Assembly: GCF_963665675.1 (NCBI RefSeq)
Contig: NZ_OY762426.1
Span: forward strand, 2,790,001 to 2,854,000
Direction of reading: 5' to 3'
From: an uncultured Methanolobus sp.
GTDB lineage: Archaea; Halobacteriota; Methanosarcinia; Methanosarcinales; Methanosarcinaceae
DNA length: 64,000 nucleotides
Shown one piece after another: positions 17,845-27,600 of the stretch; the stretch's first letter is position 1; each line of letters opens with the position of its first letter. Both the position numbers and the translations under genes were made by a program. The notes beneath the pieces were generated by a model, which was not told where the DNA came from, searched no databases, and was given only the letters and a program-made list of their open reading frames with translations.

Positions 17845-18291
17845 TCACATGGGAGCGATGAACTTCCAGTATACTGTCATATTCCGTATTTCTGAAAGAG
17901 ACAGCACATGCCCTGTGCCCGGACATGGGGCACCGAATTTCCAGTAAACTATGGCGTTCCGTATCTCTGCCAGGGATATCACTGCCCCATCCTCCGAATA
18001 AGGATCGTTCCACAGATTCCAGTCATTATCAGTTGTTGCAGTATCATTGACCCGGGAGTTATTAACATTTCCTATATAATCCACAGTTCGAACCTGGATC
18101 TCATACGTTGTATTTTCATCCAATCCTTCCGCAGTGTATGATGTAGCACTTACATTTCTCCTGAACACGCCATCCAGATAAATCATGCTATGACTGAAAT
18201 CATAATCCTGCAGATTTACCCAGCTCCACTCGATCCAGCTTGAGCCGGTATCCATTTCTGACAGACCACTTACACTTGAAGGTGGATTTAT
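17845..18291 (-). pseudogene. 3' remnant of a surface-protein gene cut by MITE copy D
   Basis: What remains is a fibronectin-III-like domain (NPPSSVSGLSEMDTGSSWIE, ENTTYEIQVRTVDYIGNVNN) and the two-repeat C-terminal module (ISLAEIRNAIVYWKF, LSLSEIRNMTVYWKF). The 5' part, with the signal peptide, is missing. The reading frame continues into the MITE to 18417 and so encodes a meaningless N-terminus of about 42 residues. No matching 5' part is found beyond the other MITE end, so the insertion was followed by loss of sequence. Probably not expressed as an exported protein. Confidence 0.75.
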
Positions 18292-18638
18292 GGCTCTGTA
18301 GAATTCCTGTATTGTAGTAGTGACACAATTTTTGCTTTTTTTCAGTTCCACAAAGACAGTCTGGAAACTAAAAACAGAGTAACCATCCGCCAAAGGCGGC
18401 ACATTCCTATATTTCAATACAGAATGTCACTGCATTTATGCTGATAATTCTACAGAAGGCTTCAAAGAGAACACTTTGAGATTATACAGATTTTTTTGAT
18501 TCTTCTTATGGGAAAACGCCGGCTTCGCCGGACCCTTCGGGATCAATCAGGTCATTCATGATCCACGGTAAGTCATATTTTCCTGACAAAAACGGCATGA
18601 TTCCCTTTAAGTTCTAATGAGAAGATTTCTACAGAGCC
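18292..18638 (+). mobile_element. MITE family 1, copy D
   Basis: A 347-bp element from GGCTCTGTAGAATTCCTG to GAAGATTTCTACAGAGCC with the family's two hairpin blocks (about 18390-18402 and 18520-18532). The flanks (GGATTTAT left, CAATTTTT right) do not match. This agrees with a deletion or recombination next to the insertion. Confidence 0.88.
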
Positions 18639-18754
18639 CAATTTTTGTTTCTTTTCAAAAGAATAAACTAATAAACAAACCATCAACTACTTTATTGCTG
18701 CAAGCAGAAGTATACGATGCTACTTTGAGCAAAAATGGCATCTTACAGATCACA

Positions 18755-20896
18755 TCACTCAACCATTTCCAGTTGTTCCATACTTACCACCTGCCCTGTA
18801 TCAGTATCGACAACCATGAGTGTAAATGGGTCCCCCTCATGCAAGACAATATCCCCAATCAAAAACGCATCGGAATAATCATCGTGATATGCATCTTCGT
18901 TTTTTGAAATTTTAACCTCAATTATGTCCCCTTCATTCAGCAGAACCTTATCGATTGCAGCACTAATGTAAAAAGTATCTGAGAGAGAGAAAGCTATATC
19001 GCTCTTATCCAGAATTTCTGCAACTGGAAGTTCACCCGCAGTACATAAAATTTTGATATGCTCCATACACAGTGGATATCCGCCTTCATAAACAAGTGTT
19101 ATATTCTGGTCGGAAACTGAGACGCAGCTATCAAAATCAGCAACCTGATATGGGTAATCAGGTTCAGTGCATTCGTCAATAACTATATCCTCATCGAAAA
19201 GAACCTTCTGGGTAGGAGTATAGATAATCTTCACATTCACTTCATCCCCGGCAACAAGCGAATCATCGGAAGGATTAGCAGGATCGTCACCCCAATCGGC
19301 AAACATCGCCTGCATACCGGTTATTTCCCCATCATATCCCGGATCATAATCACCCGTATCAGGATCCCACATGGCACCCTCAAAATTGGAATATTCATCG
19401 GCAACCATAACAAGCCCCGGCTCCAGCACAAATTCCCCGAAGAATTGACCACTGGCAGGGAAATTTCCTAAATTCAAGAAAGGAGAGACTCCGGTAAATG
19501 TAATTGTCTTTGTGTTATTTATATTCGGTATAACTTCCCGTGTTTTATTTTCCCCACGCGCATTTGGATTTGTAGTGATTATTTTCAGATCCTTTGTGAG
19601 TATCGTATCACCTGCAGTTTGTCGAATGCTGAGATAACTCAGGTTGCCATATTCTGTATCAATATTCTTATGTACTTCCACATGAAAATCGGCAGACGGA
19701 GATACCGATGGTTCGGATGAACTGTTGAGCCAATGGTGAATCCATGTCTGAAGTTCTCTTGTAGTCACAGGATCCTGATCAACAATATTGGGAACCATAC
19801 CTCCCCCCATGACCAGAAGCTCTGAATCCAGCACCGTATCAGATGAATTATCTATTATCGATAATCTGAAAACTTCTCCTTCACATATGACCTGGTCAGC
19901 CAGTAAATTACAATGTAAATGGTTATTAGAATTATAACTAAACTGATTATTAAAAGAAATGTTCATATAATCACCAGCAAGCAACGGAGAATGTGAAGGA
20001 CAGGAGATATTCTCGGTCAGGAGAAAATCATTCATCTGCGGCATACCGTGGGAGACTTCTATAGCAATACTCTCCGGGTATACCGGAGTGCCGCCAAGGT
20101 ACTCCAGTGTTATAATTCCATCGTCAACGGAAGAACTCATATTGAATTCCGATCTTCCATCAGCAAGGCGCATGGGATGACTTGGATGATCTGACACAAT
20201 AACTTCTTTTTCAAAAAGAATCTGATCCTTTGAAGTGTCTATCAACATTATGGAAACTACATCACCAGGATGCAGCGAATCATCGGAAGGATCAGCGGGA
20301 TCGTTACCCCAGTCAGCGAACATTGCCTGCATACCGGTCATATGACCATCTGGATCAAGGACATAGTCGCCGGAATCAGGATTCCACTCCGCACCCTCAA
20401 AATTAGAATACTCATCAGCAATAATTGCCATTCCTGATTGCCATACAAATTCCCCGAAGAACTGGCCTGTTGTCGGAAAGTTGCCCAGGTTCCGGAAAGG
20501 AGATACACCTTTAAATGAAAGAGTTCTTGTGTTATTTACATTAGGCATAATCACCCTTGTCTGATTACCACGGGCATTAGGATTAAATGTTACTATCATG
20601 AGATCTTTAGTATCAACCGGATCTCCTTTTGTTTTTGTAAACATAATATAACTCATGTTACCGTAACCATACCACCTATGAACATCTTTTACAAGCTCCA
20701 CTTCATATTCTTCGGCCGGGAGCGAGTTGTTATTGATCCAATAGTGAATTACTTCCTGTAATTCATCCGTTGTGACTTCATTACAAGAGTAGGACTCGAC
20801 AATATCCCCATATGGAAGACCTGATGTGAGCATACAGCTAAAATTGAACAGAAGCAATGGTATGAGTAAACAAACAGCCGTTTTGACAAGTTTCAT
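18755..20896 (-). CDS. secreted protein of two long repeats, each beginning with a TTDELQ-type module
   Basis: The 713-residue product has a signal peptide (1-27). Two homologous units follow, about 38-375 and 380-713. Each opens with a helical motif (TTDELQEVIHYWINNNSLP; TTRELQTWIHHWLNSSSEP). Each then has a beta-rich part with TRVIMPNVNNTRTLSFKGVS, FFGEFVWQSGMAIIADEYSN, GMQAMFADWGNDPADPSDDS and a strand GD.V.V.II.T....LF. I do not recognise the main domain. The ends of each unit resemble archaeal pilin C-terminal strands, but this is weak. It is the only protein here with the module at its N-terminus and middle instead of its C-terminus. No anchor is seen. Confidence 0.75.
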   Translation of the reverse strand: MKLVKTAVCLLIPLLLFNFSCMLTSGLPYGDIVESYSCNEVTTDELQEVIHYWINNNSLPAEEYEVELVKDVHRWYGYGNMSYIMFTKTKGDPVDTKDLMIVTFNPNARGNQTRVIMPNVNNTRTLSFKGVSPFRNLGNFPTTGQFFGEFVWQSGMAIIADEYSNFEGAEWNPDSGDYVLDPDGHMTGMQAMFADWGNDPADPSDDSLHPGDVVSIMLIDTSKDQILFEKEVIVSDHPSHPMRLADGRSEFNMSSSVDDGIITLEYLGGTPVYPESIAIEVSHGMPQMNDFLLTENISCPSHSPLLAGDYMNISFNNQFSYNSNNHLHCNLLADQVICEGEVFRLSIIDNSSDTVLDSELLVMGGGMVPNIVDQDPVTTRELQTWIHHWLNSSSEPSVSPSADFHVEVHKNIDTEYGNLSYLSIRQTAGDTILTKDLKIITTNPNARGENKTREVIPNINNTKTITFTGVSPFLNLGNFPASGQFFGEFVLEPGLVMVADEYSNFEGAMWDPDTGDYDPGYDGEITGMQAMFADWGDDPANPSDDSLVAGDEVNVKIIYTPTQKVLFDEDIVIDECTEPDYPYQVADFDSCVSVSDQNITLVYEGGYPLCMEHIKILCTAGELPVAEILDKSDIAFSLSDTFYISAAIDKVLLNEGDIIEVKISKNEDAYHDDYSDAFLIGDIVLHEGDPFTLMVVDTDTGQVVSMEQLEMVE

Positions 20897-21368
20897 ATAA
20901 TCACTTATTAATTAGGGTAATCATAAATCTATGAAAAATTTATTATCCAGACAAATTGATAAATTATTAGTGCTACTACACAACTATTTTAATAGTATAT
21001 AATCATGCAATTGTAGATTACAGTTATGACCTAAAAAAGTAATATACGGTATATAATTGCAAAAGTTTTTGGAGAATATTATTTTTGACAGATGAAACAA
21101 ATCAACATGATAGATTTTATCTTTTTAAATCAGATGGAATAAAATACTGCTTGAATAAGATTAAGCAAGTTTGCAAAAAATGATAATCTTATGTTTAAAA
21201 ACAGGCAGGAATCTCCTGATGATCGGAAATCCCATCTTTCACTCACATTGAATTACTAAATGGATCTTCGATAACTATAGAGAACTTCGATAAATACTTC
21301 GTTTCCTAACTAGCTTTTTACTAAAACATAAATATTAGACAAATAAATTGTAGAGAACTCTGCGAAAC
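20897..21368. other. non-coding region
   Basis: A minus-strand TATA (GATTATATACT) for the gene at 20896 lies at about 20995-21005. The rest, A/T-rich, shows no gene or clear repeat. Confidence 0.4.
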
Positions 21369-21400
21369 CTGAAAATCCGGGTACTATGCCCGGTTTTCAG
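21369..21400 (-). terminator. hairpin after the gene at 21418
   Basis: The minus strand reads CTGAAAACCGGG ... CCCGGATTTTCAG, a 12-bp stem with a single bulge. There is no strong T-run, so termination is less certain. Confidence 0.55.
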
Positions 21401-21417
21401 ATTTGCAAAACCAGCTA

Positions 21418-24291
21418 TTACTCCATTGGTGCATTGAATTTCCAGTAAACAATCATATTCCGGATTTCAGCAAGAGTTATAACGTGACCAGTTTCAGGAC
21501 AAGGAGCGCCAAACTTCCAATAAACGATTGCATTCCGAATCTCAGCTAATGAGATTTTCGCCCCATCTTCCGAATCAGGATCGTTCCACAGGTTCCAGTC
21601 ACCTAATACAATGTAATCTGTTTTTACCTCTGTATCGTCTCCCCAATCATTGCTTGCAGTGAGAGTAACATTATAGGTACCGGGTGTAACATATGTATGC
21701 ACCGGGTCCTGTACATTTGAAGTGTTCCCGTCACCGAAATCCCATAACCATGAATCCGGGTCATTAGCTGATTCATCAGTAAACTGTACGGTTAAACTAA
21801 TGTTACCGGAGGTAACATTTGCAGTAAACTCAGCCACCGGAGCCGGGATAATGCTCGATATCCATGGAGTGAAGTCTACATTATCCGTCACCTCATCACC
21901 CAGACCCTGGGAATTATTGATTTCATGATAAGGACCACTGTCAGCTCCCCACCAGTTGTAGGTAGCATTAACCTCCGCCATAGCATGGTTCACAACACCT
22001 CCATAGGCAGAGCCATCGGTACCACTATAGGTCGGAACATTACAAGTGATATTTGCACTTGTTATCAACACATTCGTCGGACCTGCATTTCCCTTGTCCG
22101 GTTCACCAACACGTATACCTCTTTCATTACAGGAATAATTTCCACCGGATATAAATACCCCATCAAGAATTGCATTGTTCGGGGAAACATAGCTTCCGTC
22201 ATCACGGGCTTTTACCATAAGTCCGGCTCCCTCTTTGTAACCCAGGCCGTTATTAGTGACTGTCATGTTACTGAACGTCAGGTTGGCGTAGTTGCCTGCC
22301 TTCAGGTTAATGTCAAATCCTCCGTTCCATACCTGGTTCCAGAAATCACTTTTCCCGTTATTGTCTACAATCACGTTGTTAAAAGTTGCATCAGATAGTT
22401 TCTCTGCATAGATTCCCTTGTAGTCATTTTCACTGAAACTTGTATCATCCACTGTCACAAACTGTACATTACTGGTTTCACTAATGTTAACAACCTTGGC
22501 AAAGTACCACCCGTAATCACAGCCATCGAATGCTGAATTCTTTACGATGAAGTTGCTGAGACTCGCATCGGTAGCCACTTTGAGTCCGATCTCGTTTTCT
22601 ATAGTGTGTGCCGTTACACCAACTACACGGACATTGTCAAACTCAAGATAGGATACGCTGTCACCATTGTGCACCTCAAATCCGTAAACACCTTCGGGAA
22701 CTACCCTCACATCCTTTATCAGTAATGGATCTGCCCCGGAATCCCCTGAAGCGGATAATTTAACTATCCTTGCATTGCTATCCTTCTTCAATATGGAATC
22801 CACAAGAGGATCATCCCCGCTGCCGCTGCCTATCAGTGATAGCTTCTTGTTGATGTCAATATTCTCATTGTAGATACCCGGTGCAAGATAGATAGATTCA
22901 CCTGGATCTGCAGCATCTATAGCTGTCTGGATACTTCCGTTGGTATTAACGTAATAAGTCATCGGCTGGGTGCTGAATTCGGCCCCAAGCCATGGGGAAT
23001 AAAACGCATTGTCCGTGACATTATCCCCTGCTCCGACTTCATTGCTGCTCTCTTGGTATGGTCCCGTAGCATCCCCCCACCAGTTGAGGGAAGCATCAAC
23101 TTCAGTAATGTTGATATCGACATACAGACCATTGTCACCGTTTCCATTAATATTGTTATTATGAATTTTGATATTTGTAGGGTCCGGGATATCATACTGA
23201 GGATAATCTATCTCATAATCATAGACACTGATGCCATCATACAGATTGTTCAGGATATCATTGCCCTGAACCTCAACATTGTCCACACCATTGGAAATAT
23301 CAAGTCCGCATTCATTATTAACTATTACATTGTTGGTTACTGAAATGTCAGAGCATGTGCCTGCCCATGCAGAACCATACACTTCTTCGGGAAAATCAAC
23401 GACACTTACGGCAACTTCATTATCATGGACATAATTTCCGTCAACCGTTACATTGCTGGTATCCACAACCATAATAGCAGTTCCGGACCAGTCAACTCCA
23501 GGCCAACCACAGTGTGAAACATCATTGCCCTGAATGAGTCCTTTAGCTCCATACCCCATCTGGATACCATTTGGAGCCCATGTAACATTGCTTCCATAAT
23601 AAGGTCCGATAACTGTATTGCCGATAACCTCATTGTCACCGGAATACAAACCAATACCGCCGCGGGCAAACTTGTCTATTGTGTTGTTCTGAACGGTGAT
23701 GTTCATTGAACCATATCCCAGTATTCCGAATGTTTCTTTGCCATTCACCAGGATGTTTACAAATGTATTATTATGAATAGAAGCAGACATTTCATCATAA
23801 TCCCTGTTCACGTTTCTGCATAATACACTACTCCACCTCTGCGAAGGAGTATAATTATTGGCATCTATCGTGAAACCGGACATTTCAACAGTAATGCTGT
23901 CAGATCCATATATTGTATCATTGCTATTTGAGTATGTACCACCTAGCATTCCAACCACATATTCGTACTTTTTGGAGGATTCCGCTAATGTTATGTTGTT
24001 AGGAAGATCCGGGCATCTGATTGTAGCACCATCAGGTGCATAAAGCCTGATGCTCTTATTAACAGTAATGCTTTCCTCATATACACCTGACATCACCAAA
24101 ATAGTATCCCCTGCAAATGATGCATCAATCGCTGCCTGTATTGAAGGATATACAGTTATCATACTCTGCAAAACCACACCATTATTGTCGTTTACGTCAT
24201 TACAATCAACTATCAGAGTTGATGCGCTTACTATCCCTGAAAACACAGGAACAATTACTAAAATTAATGCTATCTTGATTGCTGTTTTCAT
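21418..24291 (-). CDS. secreted double beta-helix protein with PKD domain and C-terminal module
   Basis: The 957-residue product has a signal peptide (1-23). A first right-handed beta-helix covers about 25-430 (YPSIQAAIDASFAGDTILVM; IHNNNINGNGDNGLYVD; a SLNWWGDATGPY end motif). A second covers about 437-800 (SIQTAIDAADPGESIYLAPG; YNWWGADSGPY). A PKD domain follows at about 805-885 (SWLWDFGDGNTSNVQDPVHT). The C-terminal module has ISLAEIRNAIVYWKF and ITLAEIRNMIVYWKF. There is no anchor. The promoter has a TATA box and a palindrome at 24366-24402. The fold suggests polysaccharide binding or modification at the cell surface; no catalytic residues can be asserted. Confidence 0.86.
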   Translation of the reverse strand: MKTAIKIALILVIVPVFSGIVSASTLIVDCNDVNDNNGVVLQSMITVYPSIQAAIDASFAGDTILVMSGVYEESITVNKSIRLYAPDGATIRCPDLPNNITLAESSKKYEYVVGMLGGTYSNSNDTIYGSDSITVEMSGFTIDANNYTPSQRWSSVLCRNVNRDYDEMSASIHNNTFVNILVNGKETFGILGYGSMNITVQNNTIDKFARGGIGLYSGDNEVIGNTVIGPYYGSNVTWAPNGIQMGYGAKGLIQGNDVSHCGWPGVDWSGTAIMVVDTSNVTVDGNYVHDNEVAVSVVDFPEEVYGSAWAGTCSDISVTNNVIVNNECGLDISNGVDNVEVQGNDILNNLYDGISVYDYEIDYPQYDIPDPTNIKIHNNNINGNGDNGLYVDINITEVDASLNWWGDATGPYQESSNEVGAGDNVTDNAFYSPWLGAEFSTQPMTYYVNTNGSIQTAIDAADPGESIYLAPGIYNENIDINKKLSLIGSGSGDDPLVDSILKKDSNARIVKLSASGDSGADPLLIKDVRVVPEGVYGFEVHNGDSVSYLEFDNVRVVGVTAHTIENEIGLKVATDASLSNFIVKNSAFDGCDYGWYFAKVVNISETSNVQFVTVDDTSFSENDYKGIYAEKLSDATFNNVIVDNNGKSDFWNQVWNGGFDINLKAGNYANLTFSNMTVTNNGLGYKEGAGLMVKARDDGSYVSPNNAILDGVFISGGNYSCNERGIRVGEPDKGNAGPTNVLITSANITCNVPTYSGTDGSAYGGVVNHAMAEVNATYNWWGADSGPYHEINNSQGLGDEVTDNVDFTPWISSIIPAPVAEFTANVTSGNISLTVQFTDESANDPDSWLWDFGDGNTSNVQDPVHTYVTPGTYNVTLTASNDWGDDTEVKTDYIVLGDWNLWNDPDSEDGAKISLAEIRNAIVYWKFGAPCPETGHVITLAEIRNMIVYWKFNAPME

Positions 24292-24365
24292 TATTTAACC
24301 AACCACCTATACAAATAAAATATACTAATTCAAAAATTACATTTCTTCCCTGATTTTAACGACAA

Positions 24366-24402
24366 CATATTTAAGAATCGATTTTTGAATAACAGTTGTT
24401 AT
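24366..24402 (-). promoter_or_regulatory. promoter with ATAACA/TGTTAT palindrome
   Basis: A minus-strand TATA (CTTAAATAT, about 24366-24374) lies 15 bp from ATAACAGTTGTTAT (24389-24402), an inverted repeat with a 2-nt centre. The layout is the same as at 14011-14050. Confidence 0.55.
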
Positions 24403-24618
24403 CATTAAAAGTAACAGTATGATGACACATAATTTGAAAAAAGACATTAACTATTTACCATACTTGATTTTACAAGTATATTAAAATAAAACATATAATA
24501 TATTAATAAATCAAGAAGTAAAATTAGAGTTATAACATCAACTGAAAATTGCGGCCAAATAATAACAATTCGAATATATATTTATTCGACCAGCGATTCG
24601 TACTCAAAGAACAGAGTT

Positions 24619-27600
24619 CTACTGTAGATACTCCAATGCCACTATGGCAAAAGAAGAAAAGCCAGGAGTCTGTGCCTCTAAAATATAATAGTCCTCATTT
24701 TCTTCATTCATTTCTGTCGGCAACTCGTGCCACATATCATCTGCATATCTGAAAAGGACCACTGAGGAAACATCAACCCCATTTTCTTCCAGCCAGGACC
24801 GGTCCACCCTGAAACCAATGAAGGGATCAGCGATCATAGAGGGATCAATCAGTTCATCCACACTGATCCAAAGATTCAGGTGCCTGTATACGTTACCAGG
24901 AGGATCGGACTTTACAAGAAGAGACCTTTTCCTCAGAACTTCCACTTTTACATCCACATTACCGTAATACTCCTTTATTGTAAAGTGAATATATTGGATG
25001 GGATTCTCAACATTATCAAAATAGTAAGATACAGGGTTGTTTGCAACTGCTTCATCGGACAACACATCTTTGAAGATCACATTCTCGTATTTCTTATCCT
25101 TGATCGGAATGAGATCTCTTTTAACACCTATATATATTCCAAGACCGAGTAGCAGTAACAACAGGCATATTATCCATATCCATGTACTGATACCCGATTG
25201 TGAAGCAACGACAGGTACGTATCCGGTATCATTGGATTGTGTAGACAGCGAATTCCCTTCTTCATCAGACGTAGAATATAGCAGATTTTCATCTGCCTGC
25301 AGAGGCTGGTTCTGCCTGACACCAGTAATAGCAAATGGGGAAAAACCTGGTGTTTCTGCTTCAAAATAGACGAAATCGTCATCTTCTTTTACTTTACGCG
25401 TCTCTAATTTATTCCATTCATTGTCATTGTACCTGTACAGAGAAATCAATGATTCCTTAATATCATTGTTTGATATCCAGGACTTTTCGACCTTAAAGGA
25501 AACAATTGCATTCTTAATGTTATCAGGAGTTGCAAATCCAGTATCTCCTACCCATATATTCATATACTTGTAAACTTCTCCCGGAGGAGGACCCTGCACA
25601 AGACTGGATATTCCATAAAGGACTTCAACCGAGCTGCTTACCACACCGGAATTTTTCAGAGCTATGAAACTTATTGATACTATGGGATTACCAGCAGAGT
25701 CAAAGGCATAGGTTGTTATTTTTTTCCCCAGTACGGTCTGGCTTTTAGCCGTCTTGTATAGGATGTTCTCGTAGCTCTCTCCTGAATTACCACCTCCGTT
25801 TACCCGTGTTCCACCGGAAGAACTGCTGCTACCACTATCGGAAGATGATTCGGCATTTACCTCCCATATCCATTCTTTCTGTGCGGTACCATTAGAGTTT
25901 TCTGCAAAAACTGTGAGATTGTGAATTCCTGCTGTTGCCGACTGACAATAATATGAAGCGTTTGTAACGGAAAGGTTTGTATGCAGGAGCACATCATCGA
26001 GTATCCATGAAATATTTGCGACCTCATCGGTATTGACCGTGAATGTCCTGGAATCACCTGCTGTATCAGTAACTGAAGAAGTGGATGGTGATACGAAAGA
26101 AATAATGATCCGCGGATATGCACTGATATAATCAACTTTTTTCTCAGTGTTATTTCCGACGCTATTGATGGCTGTGAGTGATACCGTGTAGTTTCCGGGG
26201 ACATTATAAGTATGCACGGCATTCTCACCCGTAGAAGAATTTCCGTCACCTAAATCCCATTTCAGGGATGTTGCATTCATGGAATTGCCAGTGAACATCA
26301 CAGTCAAAGGTATCTTACCACTTGTTACATTAGAAGTGAAATCTACTGTTGGGTAACCATTATTATTACTCACATTATTGACGGTTATCAATATAGTCTC
26401 TGAATCAGTAGAATAACCATCCGATACAGAAAATTTGATCTCATATACTCCAGCTTCGATTCCTGTGGTATTCCATTTAAACACATTATCGTTAAGATTT
26501 CCAAACTGTGCAGTTGTTGAGTAGCTCAGTTCATCATCATCAGGATCGGATGCGGAGAGAACAATCTGCAATATTTCAGAACCATTTACACTTCTATCTC
26601 CTATATATTCAAGAACAGGAGCATTATTTCCTTTAGTCTCTGCCCAGAAAACCAATATACCCTCCATGGAACCGATACCGATATAATCATCAGGTACCTG
26701 AAGCTGGACACTTGTTTCAGCACTTTCTTCTTTGGCTATTGTCTTTGAGAATTCACCCCAGGAAGCACCTCCAAGTTTCAATCCTTCGACATAGAGATCC
26801 TTTGCAACGTCTATGACTTCAGATGAAATGTAGGCCTTTGAAGATCCTTTATTGAATATTTTCAGTTTATAAATATCACTTGAATCCCCTGCTGACAGTT
26901 TTCCAAAATCCAGCGCATCCGGGGTTACTTCTATTGAAATCGCAGGAAGGACTTTTGCACTCAGGGAAATACCTGTAGCCTCAGAATACGTCACATCAAC
27001 ATTTTCCCCTGTCGGCTCATCCTTAACCAAAAGCGATGAAGAACAGGAGTTTTCAAAAGAAAAAAGTCCATAATTCTCGAACTGTTCCATCAATGGGTGA
27101 GCATCAACACCCAGATTGCCGGGCAGTACATAGGGCTGGTCACCAATGCCATCGCCGTTTGAATCGGTACCGTTGTAATCATCCCAGTAATTGCCGAGGC
27201 AGTTATTATAGGCATTTCCCTTATATGCGTACTCAACTGGCTGTGAAGAATTCCAGATTATGCTTGAGTTGATGGATTCCATTGAACCGGAAACAGATAT
27301 AGTGTTATCAATGAAGTTATTCAAAAAAACAGAATTGTTTGCACCGCAATTGTCTATTTCAAGGCCTATTTCATTGGATATGAAACTGTTGGCTATAAAA
27401 TTGTTATCAGTGCAGTTTCCTGACAGGCAGACACCTGCACCCGCATTTTCCGTGAAATTGCACATAAGGAACTCGTTGTCATTCGCTGCACCATACAATG
27501 TCAGACCATTACCTTTTGAACAACTGATGTTATCCAGCACAAAAAATGAACGATCAGAATTAAGTTCAATTCCTTTAAGGCGGGAAAATTTTTCAAAACT

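Noticed and set aside
17830..18013. 61-residue N-terminal extension of the PQQ-PKD protein
   Set aside because: It would overlap the upstream remnant gene, has antisense-like composition, and would bury the signal peptide. The ATG at 17830 has a good SD.
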